Positions 1 to 12,125 of a DNA stretch of 64,000 nucleotides are shown here, one piece after another. A program made the translations under genes and the position numbers. The notes beneath the pieces were generated by a model. It was given only the letters and a program-made list of their open reading frames with translations. It ran no database searches and had not been told where the DNA came from. Origin of the DNA: Eustoma russellianum. Taxonomy: Eukaryota; Streptophyta; Magnoliopsida; Gentianales; Gentianaceae. The DNA is taken from positions 3,592,912-3,656,911 of the forward strand of contig AP025055.1 of NCBI GenBank assembly GCA_036186865.1, written 5' to 3'. Position 1 is the stretch's first letter. The number at the start of each line of letters is the position of its first letter.

Positions 1-1414
1 TAACGACGTCTGTGTGAATAATTGACCAGCAGGATCGATAAAAGTTGCCATTAAAACCATCGGGTCCGGCAGCACTATGAGGGTCCAAATGCCAAACTGC
101 TGATTTTACCTCCTCCGGCAATGGTATCTGCGTCAGGATGGCATTGTCTTCGGTGGAGACTAATGGCGGAATATGTCGAAGAATATTATCATAAGTGGCA
201 GTAGGCTCACGAGCAAATAAGGCTGTATAGAAAGATACTGCTTCAACCATAATATCGTCTTGTGCAGTGCAGATATGTCCAGCACTGGTCTGTATTTGTT
301 AAATCCGGAGGTTCAAACGTCTCCCTTTGACAATGGAGTGAAAGTATCGGATGTTAGCGTCTCCTTCCTTTAGCCATCGGACTCGTGCTTTTTGTTTCCA
401 AAAATGCAATTCATAAGAAGAGGCTTGAAGATATTCCGCCTTTGCTCGATGATACTCTGTCCGAGATTCCTCCGTTGGATGTGTGTCCCAAAGATTTTCA
501 GCACGTGTGAGAGTTATTTCGGCCTGTTGGACTTTAGAGAAGATATTACTAAATATTTCTTTGTTCCAACGTTGCACATCCTTCTTAAGTTTGAATAACT
601 TTGTGTAGAAGCCATACATTCCACCAGTAGTAGGATAAGAAGCCCATGCAGCGTGCATATAATTGTGAAAATCCGGATGCAACAACCAAGAGTCTAGAAA
701 CCGGAAAGATCGATGCGTCGGAGGTGGACTTGTTCGGCATAAAAGTAATAATGGAGTATGATCAGAAGCAATGCGGGGAAGATGTGTAAGTTGTAGGTCA
801 TCAAATTTGTCATGAAATGCAGTATTAAGAAATAACCAATCTAATCTCCGGCGGACTCTTCCAAGACCCCGACCGTCGGTCCATGTGAATTTGGAACCAT
901 GAAACTGTGGCGTCATCAAACCGCATGATTCTATGCAATCATTAAAATCCTGTAAAGCAGTGAGTGAGGGCTGTGAACAGCCTTCATGATCCGAGATAGA
1001 GCGGAAAGTATTAAAATCTCCACCTAGCACCCAAGGTGGAGCAGTGTTTTCGCAGAATGTACATAATGAAGCCCACAAAGAACGACGAAGAGATGGAGTG
1101 TGATTGCCATAAACTGCAGATAATACAAAAGTATACTGAAGGGGCAGATATATCAGTGTGAAATGGACTACTTGCCCTTCATCCTGCACTGTAATCAATG
1201 TAAAGTGTGAGTCACGCCAGAAAAACCAAATACGTTCAGACTGTGATGCATAGGAATTAGAAAATCTGAAATCCAGAGCATAACGAGGAATAGTAACCGA
1301 TGCATGTTTAGGTTCTATTATAACAAGTATATTTAACCGATGATCACGTATCAACTGATGCAGTCGTGGTATTGAGGCTCGCAGGCCCCTTATATTCCAT
1401 ATCATAATATTCAT
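1..1414 (-). pseudogene. LINE A ORF2, endonuclease and start of RT (partial, one stop)
   Basis: The protein would nick target DNA and reverse-transcribe the LINE RNA. The N-terminal ~230 residues show the exonuclease-endonuclease-phosphatase fold motifs: a WNIRG start, the acidic IIEPKHA segment, GGDFNTFRS, and SDHTPLL near the domain end. A TAA at 299-301 interrupts the frame where the copy at 45682 has a glutamine codon (CAA), a C-to-T change in the coding sense. The same frame stays open beyond it to the window edge and enters the RT region at a SAAGPDGFNGNFYRSCW-like stretch. The start ATG at 1414 overlaps the ORF1 stop as ATGA. Truncated by the window edge. Confidence 0.85.
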
Positions 1415-2628
1415 TGAGAGAGAGTTGAGTCACTTCCCTGAATTGCATGTGAAGCACTACGTGTGAGAATTGTAGATGGTGGCAGTGGAGGAAGATCTTT
1501 CTTTGCGCGACGCTTTCTACGTGGAACAACTGGAATAAAATCCTCTGTTGAATCCTGTAGCCGCGAGATTAAAGTATCCGTGTCGGGCGAGGGGGGTAGC
1601 AGCTGCATGCGGTGGGCTACCTCTTCTGGAACAGTTGGTATGTCGAGATTATCTGCCACAGCTAACTCATTATCTGATGAATGTCCAATTTCACAGTTAT
1701 CTAGATGCGTCCTCGTCGGTTCAGTAGGCTCCTCAGGATTGAAATCCGCCATAGGAGCATCATCTTGGATGGGCTGATCCGGAGGGGATTGTGGTTCTGT
1801 CAAAGGAGGATCAATCTCTGCAGTAGCTGTTGATGCATCTGGTTTCTTCTTCACTGGTGTCCAGCGTTGAGATGGTGCTCGACATGGAGGCGGTGGAGGC
1901 GGTGGCGGTATCTTTGCTGCCATTTGCGGCGTGCATGAAGAGACGGCATGTCCTAATCGTCCACAGGATGTGCAAAATAATGGCAAATCTTCATATACGA
2001 TGGATTGCAGTATAAAGTGACTTTTTGCCTGTAGATAAATCTTTTGAGGCAGTTCCTGGGAAACATCTACTTCTACACATACACGTGCAACTGAGGGTCG
2101 GAGTCCATCTGTTGTTGCTACATCAAGTTTGATGGGGCTTCCAGTCGGTTTAACAATTTCAAACAATGCCTCTTTTTGGCGAAGATGGATAGGGAGTCCA
2201 GGAAGGGCAATCCAAATCGGTACAATTGGCACATCAGTGGATGGATCAAAATCAACTGTCCATTTGGTTATACGCATATGACAGCCAGATATATGCCATG
2301 ATCGACGATAAAAGCAACGTAAATAATTAGCTTCATTTCAAAAATTTAGCAGGATATGCGTCTGATCAATGAGAGTGATGCGAAGATCATGATGAAATCC
2401 AATTTTCTCAAAAACATCTCTGATAACTTTTAATGGAGGTCTCCCATACCAGAAAGTACCCACTAACGAATATTTGAATGGAGCAGCAAGTTCATCAATT
2501 TCGGAATCCAAAAACGAGATTAAAGGAATACCTTTATACCGAGAAACAGTTTTTGGTGAGATGTTGATTGATTGAGATGAAGTGGTGCCGGAAATAATGG
2601 CTGCGAAAGACGGCGGCGGCGCAGTCAT
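1411..2628 (-). pseudogene. LINE A ORF1, DUF4283/zinc-knuckle RNA-binding protein (one stop)
   Basis: Plant LINE ORF1 proteins bind the element RNA and form the transposition particle. The N-terminal half resembles DUF4283 (KYSLVGTFWYGRP, then DLRITLIDQTHILL). A CX2CX4HX4C knuckle follows (CTSCGRLGHAVSSC), then a proline run and a basic C-terminal tail (PRRKRRAKKDLPPLPPS). I place the start at ATG 2628 because it aligns with the ATG at 44424 of the sister copy; longer upstream extensions have no counterpart there. A TGA at 2338-2340 stands where the sister has arginine; otherwise the frame is open. It ends in the 4-nt overlap ATGA with ORF2. Confidence 0.83.
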
Positions 2629-2812
2629 ATTCAGAGATGAATAAACAGATGTTACGAATGTCCAGCAATCAAAAAAACTTTCTGGGCAAATCAACAGCGA
2701 GAATTGAATGAATGTCTTGAGGTCGAAATGGAGATGCGATGTGCTTCCCGGCAGCGGCAGCGGCTCACGCCGCTAGTCGCCTGTGATCACCACAAATCGC
2801 CTGCGCCGTCAT

Positions 2813-3112
2813 CGTATATTATATATACTATTATATATATATATATATCCAATTCATCCGTACAGCATATATACATATATAAATTCATCCTTCAGCCGTT
2901 TTTTTCTCCGCACTCCACTAACTTGATGCTGATAATTTTTTGGAGACTAGGTTCTCGATCGTCTTGTTTTCATTGGCATCCGGTGTCGGCGGACCTTTAA
3001 CCTAAGCCCTCATTATTTTGTCTTCTATACGATTTATTTTTGACCATCGACGACGGACCTATCTACTGGATTCTTGATTGTTGATCGTCTCTTCTTCCCT
3101 TTTTTTTCAATT
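2813..3112. other. AT-rich spacer, no gene seen
   Basis: It starts with TA dinucleotide runs near 2820-2880. No coding signal is convincing. It lies between the LINE A 5' end and the first recognisable Copia codons, and could hold decayed Copia gag sequence. Confidence 0.5.
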
Positions 3113-3230
3113 ATGAAAATGGCAGACGAGAAAGCGACTGAGCAAGGAGGCTTGTACTATGTTGACGAGGTCACTCAACAAGGTCGGTCTATGCTCGCTT
3201 ACGGGACGGTCAACATATGGATATGGCACC
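3113..3230 (+). pseudogene. Copia B GAG-pre-integrase segment, first half
   Basis: An open stretch reads GGLYYVDEVTQQGR followed by a W-x-W-H segment, the typical lead into the integrase zinc finger of Copia elements. It is cut at the histidine codon by the solo LTR at 3231 and resumes at 5949-5954 (HRLLDHPSFSYLK). It has no independent start and is only a fragment of a polyprotein. Confidence 0.75.
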
Positions 3231-5948
3231 TGTAGGACCTGTATAGCACCATTAGAAGGGGGTTTAAATAGTAGGGGCGGAAAATTTTGGTTTTTAAAAA
3301 GCTTTGACCCAAAAATCTAACTTCTGAAAACAGTTTCTGTTTTCATATTCTGATTTGAAACGTTTGAGAGACCTAGTTATAGACCTCCAAAATTGTGATA
3401 TTTGGAGATATTCTACTCTCAGATCTTTTGAGTATCTCCAAAAAATTTTAGATTAAAATTCAACTCCTGACCCTTTGAAAATACGTTCTTGGTCAGATTG
3501 CACAAATCTGCCAGAAACAGTACTCCGATTTGAAAATTTTATTCTAATTGATTGGAGAATCCAAATGGTCGGAAAATTTAATGACAACACCCTTACTATA
3601 TTTATTTAAATGGATTGAAACAGTTTTGAAAAATGCCTTTGGAAAGTATTTCAAATACGTTGATGTTCTCAGCCTTTGCAAGTGTGAAAATCAGATTACA
3701 CTAGTCTCAGAACTATTAAAGTTTGATTGACTTATACTTGTCCAAATGGATTGAGACTTGTGCCAAATGAAACTTAAGATGTGTGGCTATGTTTATGCAA
3801 AGGTTTGTAATTTTTGAAAGTCGTTTACTATTTTTATGATTGCAACGAAATCAACGGAGAAACTGAAAAACTGAAAGTAAAGTGCTCAAAGTAACGATAC
3901 CAAGGATTTTATACTGGTTCGGTTAAATCAACCTACTCCAGTATTCGAGGACACCTTCCTCAGTTATCACTAAACACCAAAATAACACCTTACCACAAGG
4001 GTTGCTGGAGTTACACACCAACTCCACCCTTAAAAAAACGTTACAAACAATCACACCGATCACGAACACCACCACCGAACCGATGAAGGTTTCATCACAC
4101 CTTGATCAACCTTTTACAACTAATGAGGCGTGTATGGTGGTATAAACAAAGGCTATTCAATATGTTGAATATAAGAACAATAGGCTTGAGAAAAGAAGAA
4201 GAAGAAGAAAGAACTGTAGAAGAAGAGAATAGTGGATCCTTTTGCACTTGAGAGACAATGAGAGTTGTCTTGCATTTGTTTGCTCTATTTCTCCTCTTTT
4301 TATTCAGCCTTGGCCGCCCCCCTAGGGCTCCTTCCCTTCTTGAGAAATCTCTTTTATGTCCTTGGAAGATGTCTTGTGTAGATATGACACCATCTCGCTT
4401 ACTTGGCACGACATGATTGGATGAATGTCTTGGCTTTGCTTACTTGACACTCTATGATTGGATGAATCTTGTCACCATTTAGTAGCTGTAAAATCTGAGA
4501 TTAAATGTAAAAACATGTGCCAAATAAAGTTTAAAGTGTTGCCAAATAATTAACAATTAATTCCTTCAATTTGGGAAGCAAATTTGATCACCATCAAGAG
4601 CCAAATCTGGCCAGCACTAAGTCTTGCATGCTGAATTTTCAGCATGTGTTACATTTGCATAATATATGAATTGTTACCTTGTGTAGCCCCCTCTTTTACG
4701 TCACTAACCTTGTGTGACATATTATCCAACAATCAAGATGCCAACTAAGCTCTACATAGACTCCATCTAGCATGTAGTAGGCGTGTAACATGTCTTGAAC
4801 ATGTGTTGAATTTTACTTTTGTAAACTTTGTCAAATATTGCACAATAATTACACATATATGGTATATTCCAATCAAACCTAATTTGAATATTATAGTACA
4901 ATTTAATATGTGTTGAATATATAAAAAGTGTCTAGATACATGTTACATGTCATGCCAAAAAACATTCCATGTGTTATGCTCGTAGAAAATCGAATTTTTG
5001 ACTTTTGTCGATTACGCGATTTTTCTCCGATAAAATTCAAAATTTTGCACATGTTATATATATTATGTCACACATAATATACATAAAATAAATTAAATAT
5101 TCAGCTCATAAGCCTATTCGAAATGGCGCCCACATGTGACAAAAAAAATTGAATTTGAAATCTTCACAATTTGGCCTTAATTGAGGATGATTTGTGTGTG
5201 CCAACATGAAATGATTTCATGGATGAATATACCATGTGAACCACGAAATTTTGGCTCTTTTTAAAGTATATGGGCTGGCCATCTATATATAGCAAGTACG
5301 TGTCACGTTGGCGAAGTTTCGGTAGTCACCCGATACGACAATTCTCGGTTTACAACCTTGTAACGTGTCGTAATAATTTTGTCATCACCATGACTTATAT
5401 CATATGATATAAGGCCTGAATATGCTCATAAATATGAGGTGTATATAGTGGTGTGACGTTGACGTACGTTTGTAGATATGCAACGTCTCGGTAGTACGTC
5501 GGAATATATGTGTATTGTGTCTTTTAAAAAAAATCTGAATATAATATATATATACACACACACACACACACATGTATATCAAGTGGAGAGAAGACTTTCC
5601 ATGTTTCAATTTGCTGCCATCATGCCTTCTCCAAATATATTTCTATTTAATAAACTAGTTAGTTCATTAAACTAAGTACTTCAATTCATGATTCATTAAA
5701 CTATGTACTTCACCTAATGAACTAGTTAAGTTCATTAATGGTGGCACCTGAAATTAGTTCAAACACAACAAATGTTTGTCATTTGGTGTAAGCTTTAAAG
5801 CTTCATGGCTTGTTAGTACGGCCACATTAAGTATATAAGGCAAGTTCGTCACAAAAACGTGTCAAGTAATAAATTTTGTCATGCATTTCTTAAACATGTG
5901 GTATTTAAATCATGTATTCATGAATCATTCAAACTCTTTTTCTCAACA
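3231..5948. mobile_element. Solo LTR 1, long-LTR retrotransposon family
   Basis: The segment starts TGTAGGACC, ends CTCAACA, and is flanked by a 5-bp target duplication GCACC (3226-3230 and 5949-5953). No retrotransposon internal region belongs to it, so it is a solo LTR left by recombination between two LTRs. It is homologous along its length to 9022-12125, including a first segment with the AGGGGG(T)T-AATAGT motif often seen near LTR ends of some plant Copia families. It holds no credible protein gene. At 2.7 kb it is long for a Copia LTR. Family orientation is not certain. Confidence 0.88.
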
Positions 5949-6760
5949 GCACCGACTTCTAGATCACCCTTCATTCAGTTACCTTAAACTTCTATTTTCT
6001 AGTTTGTTTACCAATAAGACGGTTCATATGCCTTGTGAGACGTGTATTCATACAAAAAGTCACCATGCAACCTTTCGACCAAATAATACTCGAGTCCACA
6101 ATATCTTTTCATTGGTGCATTCTGACATATGGCGACCAGCATATATACCTAGTCATAGCCAGGTTTAATATTTCTCATTATTCATTGATGATTTCTCCCG
6201 GATGACGTGAATATACTTCTTAAAACACAAACCTGAAGTCCCACAAAAGCTTATCCATTTCTTTCACATGGTCCAAACACAATAAAATACCAAAATTCAG
6301 ATCCTACACTCAAATAATAGCCACGAATATGTGAATGAACATATGAAATTGTTCTTCTGAAATAACTGATTGATACATCAAACAACTTGTCCAAATACAC
6401 CACAAAAAATGGTGTAGCCGAAAGAAACAACCGTATTATCCTCGAAACAACACGAGGAATGTTATTTGAGTCACATGCTCACAAACACTTTTGTCCTGAA
6501 GTGGTCGCTACTTCTGTCTATCTCTTGAACCGACTACCCACAAAAGTTCTTGGCCTTAATTCTCCCTTACCAATGTTAGCTTCTAAAACAAGCATTCCCT
6601 CATCCCTGACTCTCCCCCCTCGTGTTTTTGGTTGCTTCATGTTTGTACATGTGTCAAAAACCGAATGTTCCAAACTGGACTCCTGTGCCGAGAAATATGT
6701 GTTCGTCGGGTATGATGTCCACCAGAAGGGCTACCGGTGTTATAATCCCACTACCTGACG
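5949..6760 (+). pseudogene. Copia B integrase remnant
   Basis: Integrase would insert the element cDNA. Visible parts are the HHCC zinc finger region (HRLLDHP...CETCIHTKSHHATF), the start of the catalytic core (LVHSDIWRP, first Asp of the DDE triad), and the C-terminal half from about 6387 (NGVAERNNR, with the E region, then KYVFVGYDVHQKGYRCYNP). The middle, about 6170-6385, is frameshifted and contains stops. Non-functional. Confidence 0.8.
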
Positions 6761-6837
6761 CATCCATGTCACAATAGACTGTATTCCTTGAATCCGATTA
6801 TTTTTTCGATAGCCACCCTAGCCCTCAGAGAAAGGAA

Positions 6838-8163
6838 TTGAATGAGTCCTTAGACTGGTTACATAGCTTTGGCTATTTAGAGACTAGCCAACAAGAACGA
6901 GCAGATGGCGCCACCAAGGAGACCTCTCCAAATGAAGGAAGGGCCGACGAGCCAGTTTCCACTACCGATGGGTCTCCTTTGATGAATGTCCAACAAGAGG
7001 TAAGTGATCCACTCCATAATTAAAAAGTCTCTGTTGTGCCTAATTTAGATAATACTGATAATCCGATTGAGAGACAGGTGTGGGTCCTTCCTGAAAGAAA
7101 GAACAGGGGTATACCTCCGGATATGATACTCACCAAAATTCGTGTCCCGAACATCTAGATACCCTACCAATGTATCCATGGAGAGTTGCAGAGTGTGCTA
7201 AGGTGTTCTTTTCTACTATGTGCTGTGAGACTATTCTGCGTACCGTCCAGGAGGCGAGCAAAAGTGCTGAGTGGAGAAAGACAATAAAAGCAGAAATGGA
7301 TGCCTTAGAGAAGAATGTGACATGGAAAAAGATTGAGCTTTCGAAAGGAAAGAAACCGATGGGATGTAGGTGGGTGTTCATCATCAAATACAAGGCAGAT
7401 GGGACGGTTGAGCGGTATAAAGCCAAAGTTGTGGCGAAAGGATACACACAGACATATGGAATAGACAACTCAGAGATGTTTTCTCTGCTTGCAAAGATTG
7501 ACACAATCAGAGTATTGTTTTTAGTCGTAGCCAATAAAGACTAGCCTCTTCATAAGATTGACGTTAAGAATGCGTTCCTACATGGGGAGCTAAAAAAAGA
7601 GGTATATACATAAGCTCCACCAGGTTTTCTGATTAGTTTCAAAAGGGTGAAGTTTGCTGGCTCAGGAAAGCTCTCTATGGTTTAAAACAATCGCTATGAG
7701 CATGGTTGGGAAGGTTCACTGTAGTCATGAAAAAGAATAGATACAAACAAAGTAACGCTGATCATACTTTGTCCTTCAAGAAAAGATGCAACCTAATTAC
7801 ATGTCTAACTATATATGTGGACGATATGATCATCATAGGTAATGATAAATAAGAAATCACACGGCTACGAAAGAACTTGTTTAAAGAATTTGAGATGAAA
7901 GACTTAGATGGATTGAAGTACTTTCTTGGGATTGAAGTTCTCCGGTCGAAGAAGGGGACCTTGTGTCGCAGCGGAAGTACATTCTTGACTTGCTAGCTGA
8001 GATTGGGATGATTGATTGCAAACCAAGTGAGATGCCGATATGCGTGAATCATAAACTACAGATAAAGGAAGGGACACTAGAAGCAAATCGAGAACAATAT
8101 CAGAGACTTGTACGAAAATCGATTTATCTCTCCCACACCAGACCAGATATAGTATATTCCTGA
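6838..8163 (+). pseudogene. Copia B linker and reverse transcriptase remnant
   Basis: A polar linker (6838-7022) is followed by reverse transcriptase blocks: EWRKTIKAEMDALEKN, then GCRWVFIIKYKADGTVERYKAKVVAKGYTQ (written as two adjacent blocks) near 7270-7450, degenerate core sequence near 7545-7900 with a YVDD-like stretch shown as YVDDMIII, and the thumb-side block SQRKYILDLLAEIG near 7965. The frame is broken repeatedly. RNase H is absent because the sequence stops at the LINE C junction. Non-functional. Confidence 0.8.
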
Positions 8164-9021
8164 CAGGGGTGGCCCAGGCATATCCTTTTTCTTGGTACGA
8201 TGATGTTTCTTACTACACTCCACTACTCCACTGAACAATGTAGGATCTGTCAGATCAAGTAGATTGTCTGCTTCCACCTGTGATGATGATCCATGTTGTA
8301 TCTGTTGTGATAATTCATGTGCCACTGCATGGAGGTCCTGCTCATCATCAGAAGTCTCCATATGAAGCGCCACTGTATCAGAGACATGTCCAGAGCATGG
8401 GGAACAAACAATCGTTGGATGTGGCAGAGCTTTCACAAATGATGAATGAGACGAGAAATATCCTGCTTTTCTGGAATATTAATATCCAACCCATTTTGAT
8501 TCTGTTGTGATTCAGACGCCGGCTGCTGCTGTGTATCATCTGCTATCAAGACGTCATCCTCAGTTTGCAAACCTGTTTGTATGGGTATATTCTGCTGAAA
8601 CATAATCTCAGCAGACATTGGGGTTGAGGATTCTAAGTTTCCTTTCGGGTCTACTGAGACTGGAATCGATGTCATAGTTTGTGCCTCCTTCATTGTAGGG
8701 TTTGCTTCAGAGCCTCCTTCATTATTTGTTTGCAAGACTGTCTTTTTTGGTGTCCAACGCTGAGATATCTTCGACACTGGTTTTGTCAATAAAGGTTCTA
8801 AAGCTATTGCGATCTGCTCCGTTGCCAAGGGAACTTCCTTTTTGCATGTAGTCGCTGAATGTCCCAGAAGACGAAATGATCCACAATACGCAGGCAAGTT
8901 CTCATATTCTACCGCTTGGAAAAAATGATAATCATCACTTTGAATATATAATCTCTGAGGCAGCCCCTGAGAAACATCAATCTCAATACAAACTCTTGCC
9001 ACTGAAGGACGCAGTAAATTT
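8164..9021 (-). pseudogene. LINE C ORF1, C-terminal half
   Basis: It continues the protein begun at 12632-12126 beyond solo LTR 2. The block RPSVARVCIEIDVSQGLPQ is shared with LINE A and K. The zinc knuckle has decayed: its second cysteine is replaced (CGSF...GHSATTC). An SQRWTPKK motif and a long polar, glutamine-rich region follow, then a basic tail (HHRTKKKDMPGPPLS) that corresponds to the last residues of ORF1 in the other copies. A frame change near 8433 separates the last portion. Non-functional. Confidence 0.75.
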
Positions 9022-11686
9022 TGTAGGATCTGCAAGGCACCACTAGAAGGAGGGGGGTTGAATAGTTGGTGCTGAAAGTGTGGTTTTTAAAATAGTTTTG
9101 AACCAAGAACTTAACTTCTGAAAACAGTTTCTGTTTTCAGGACCAGTTTTAAAACGTTTTTAAAACTAGATTGTAGGTCTTCAAAAATTCTGAAATTTTG
9201 AGATAACTTAGCCTCAGATGTTATGAGTGTCTCCTAAAAATTTCAGATTTAAATTCAACCTCTAACCCTTTCAAAAATCGTTAGTGGTCAGATTGCGCGA
9301 ATCTGCCAGAAACGGTAGACTGTTTTAAAAACTTTATTCTTATTTGTACGTAACTCCAAATGCTCTGAAATTTTAACCACTAACCCATTATGTGTTATAT
9401 TTAAATGGGTTGAAACAGTTTTGAAAAATTCTTTTGGGAAGTTAGTCAAATACAATCAAAGTCTCAATCTTTGCAAGCCTGAAAATCAGACTGCACTAGT
9501 CTCAGAACTTTGGATGCTTGATTGACTTATACTTGTCCAAAAGGGTTGAAACTTGTGTCAAATTAACCTTAAGACGTGTATATATGATTCTGGAAAGTTT
9601 CATAATTTTTGAAAAACGTTTACTATTTTTACGAACGTAATCAAAAAGGATAAACAGTGCTGAAACAGAATATAAGTGCTAAAAGTAAATGACACCAAGA
9701 ATTTTATATTGGTTCGGTTACAAACAAGCTACTCCAGTCTTCGAGGAACACCTTCCTCGGTTCACACTAATCACACAACACAAAAACACCTTACCACAGG
9801 GTTGATAGAGTTACACACCAACTCCAACCCTTTACAAATCTTGTATGTTGAATACAATGCACACGAACACCACCACCTTGTAAGATTGAAGATTGATCAC
9901 ACCTTGATCAATCTTTTACAAAGATAAAGAATATGTGGTGGTCTAAGAGAAGCCTATTCAAGTATATGAATGTAAGTATAATAGGCTTTTAGGAAGAAGA
10001 AAGAAAGAGAGTGTAGAAGAAGAGAGCTAGGCGTTTTAAGCTTCAAGATTGCAATGTTTTTTATTGTCTTTGTTTTGCTCTTCTTCTTTTCCTTTTAACT
10101 TTGATTTGGCCGCCCCCCTTGGTGCTATTACTCCTCTTGAAAATTATCTTCTAAGTCCTTGGGAGAATATGTGGCATCATTATGACTTGTTCTTGCTTAC
10201 TTGGCACCTCCTCATTGGATGATCATTTAACTCTTGCTTACTTGGCACTCATTGATTGGTTGAATATTGTCATCACTTGATGACTAGGAAAATCTGAGAA
10301 TTATACTAAAAACATGTGCCAAAATCACCATAAAACAATTACGATAACTTCCAAGATCATCACATAAATTAAGCAAGATAATATTTCTCCAAAAAGGCTA
10401 AGAAAATCGGCCATAATGAGAACTTTACATGCTGAAATTTCAGCATGTGATACATGGGTGTTCATTTCAAATTGTTACCAAGTTTTCTTTGATTTATCTC
10501 TTAAAAATAAACCACCATTTAGTGCAAGACATATTTATGAATTTTGGAATAAAATTATACATCACATAGGCCAATATTTCGGCCAAGGTACATTCACACA
10601 CATGCTGAAATTTTCAGCATGTGTGATATTCAAAATATCACAATTTTACTTTCATATCTTATTCAAATTACTTCCAATTTGTCTTCCAATTAATCACATG
10701 TTTCAATACACAAAATATGGCCAATAATAAGAGGAATTTCGGCCAGACTATAATGCACATGCTGAATTTTCAGCATGTGTCACAATTGTGACAAAATTTG
10801 AAATATTACCTTTTGTAGCTTCTTTCTTTAAGTAACCACATTTGTATGCTTCATTTTTGACCAATCAATATGCCAAAAAGGCTCCACATATGCTCCATCT
10901 CATCTGATATAGGCTTGTATAATGTGTTTGACATGTGCTGAATTTTATTTTTTGCAAACTTTGTAAAATAGTGCACATTTAATAATACACACATGGTATA
11001 TTCCAATCAGCCCTTAATTTAATTTTCTAGAACACTTTGAGATGTATGACATATGTAAAAAGTGTCTAGATACATGTCGTATGATGTGCCAAAAACGTTC
11101 CATGTGTTGTGTCCGTAGAAAACCGAATTTTCGATGTTTATCGATTACCCGATTTTTCTATAATTAAATTCCAACTTTTTTGCACATGTTATATATATTA
11201 TGTTATACATAATATACATAAATTAAACTTTAATATTCAGCACTTGGCTGGTCTTAAAGTGGCGCCATATATATGTGACAAAATTGAAATTGGAATCTCT
11301 ATAATTTGGCCTTATTGTGGGGTGATTTGTGTGTGCCAACATAGAATGATTTTATGGCTGCAATTATCATCATACCCACGAAATTTATGAGTATTTTTGA
11401 AGTGTAGGGGCTGGCCATCTATTTATGGCAAGTACGCGACATGTTGGCGAAGTTTCGGTATTCGCCCGATACGACAATTTTTGGTTTAGATTCTTTTAAC
11501 GTGTCATATTTAATTTGTCATCACCATGACTTATATCATATGATATAAGACCTGAATATACTCATAAATATGAGTTAAATATGGTGGTGTGACGTTAACA
11601 TACGTACGTAAAATATGTAACGTGTCGGTAGTACGTTGGAATACATGTGTATATGCCTTTTTCAAAAATCTGAAAATATATATATT

Positions 11687-11774
<88 letters not shown>

Positions 11775-12125
11775 TGTATGTGGTGAGAGGAGGAGGAGGA
11801 GACTTTCCTTTCTTAGTCTTGTTGCCTTTGAGCCTTCTCCAAATGTTGCTTCCTTTAATGAACTACTTAGTTTAGTTAACTAAGTACTTCACTTAGTGAA
11901 CTAGTTTAGTTCATTAATGGTGGCACCTGAAAATAGTACAAATACAACAAATGTTTTCCATTTGATGTAAGCTTTAACGCTTCATGGCTCGTTAGTACGG
12001 CAACATTATATATGAACTATATAAGGGTTATATACAATATGTCATGCACACGTTTATGTCATGTACGTTGTCATGCACATTTAAATCATATATTTTGAAA
12101 TCACTCAAACCACTCTTTCTCTAAA
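9022..12125. mobile_element. Solo LTR 2, same family as solo LTR 1
   Basis: It starts TGTAGGATC and is flanked by the 5-bp duplication AATTT (9017-9021 and 12126-12130) inside LINE C ORF1. Its right end is CTCTAAA where solo LTR 1 has CTCAACA, so the terminal CA has mutated. It aligns with 3231-5948 over most of its length but is about 390 bp longer, through a TA microsatellite (11683-11771) and extra copies of a palindrome-bearing unit near 10420-10770. No protein gene is seen. Confidence 0.87.
11683..11771. repeat. TA dinucleotide microsatellite
   Basis: About 85 bp of almost pure TA repeat inside solo LTR 2. The corresponding place in solo LTR 1 (near 5545-5570) has a short TA run followed by CA repeats. 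Predicted polytyrosine/isoleucine reading frames here are artefacts. Confidence 0.95.

Larger units (their letters stand above)
1..2812 (-). mobile_element. LINE A (L1-like non-LTR retrotransposon), 5' part
   Basis: Two adjacent reading frames on the minus strand match those of the fuller LINE at 44255-50478: ORF1 with a DUF4283-type domain and zinc knuckle, then ORF2 with an AP-type endonuclease leading into reverse transcriptase. The element runs off the left edge, so RT, RNase H and the 3' end are not visible. The 5' end is placed near 2812, where a GC-rich leader gives way to TA-rich sequence; this border is approximate. Each visible ORF carries one stop codon, so the copy is probably inactive. 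Confidence 0.85.
3113..8163 (+). mobile_element. Copia B, degenerate Ty1-Copia pol remnant split by a solo LTR
   Basis: Pieces of one Copia polyprotein lie in order on the plus strand: GAG-pre-integrase, integrase, and reverse transcriptase up to the ...YLSHTRPDIVYS block. They carry many stops and frameshifts. A solo LTR at 3231-5948 sits inside a single codon context and is flanked by the duplication GCACC, so the coding sequence rejoins cleanly when it is removed. The 3' side is cut by LINE C at about 8163. Neither LTR of Copia B itself is visible. Confidence 0.82.

Noticed and set aside
5881..6168. Independent gene starting with MHFLNMWYLNHVF
   Set aside because: The first residues belong to the end of solo LTR 1; coding similarity starts only at the integrase zinc finger after 5949.
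11589..11875. Open frames rich in Tyr/Ile over the TA repeat
   Set aside because: They are produced by the dinucleotide microsatellite and have no independent coding evidence.
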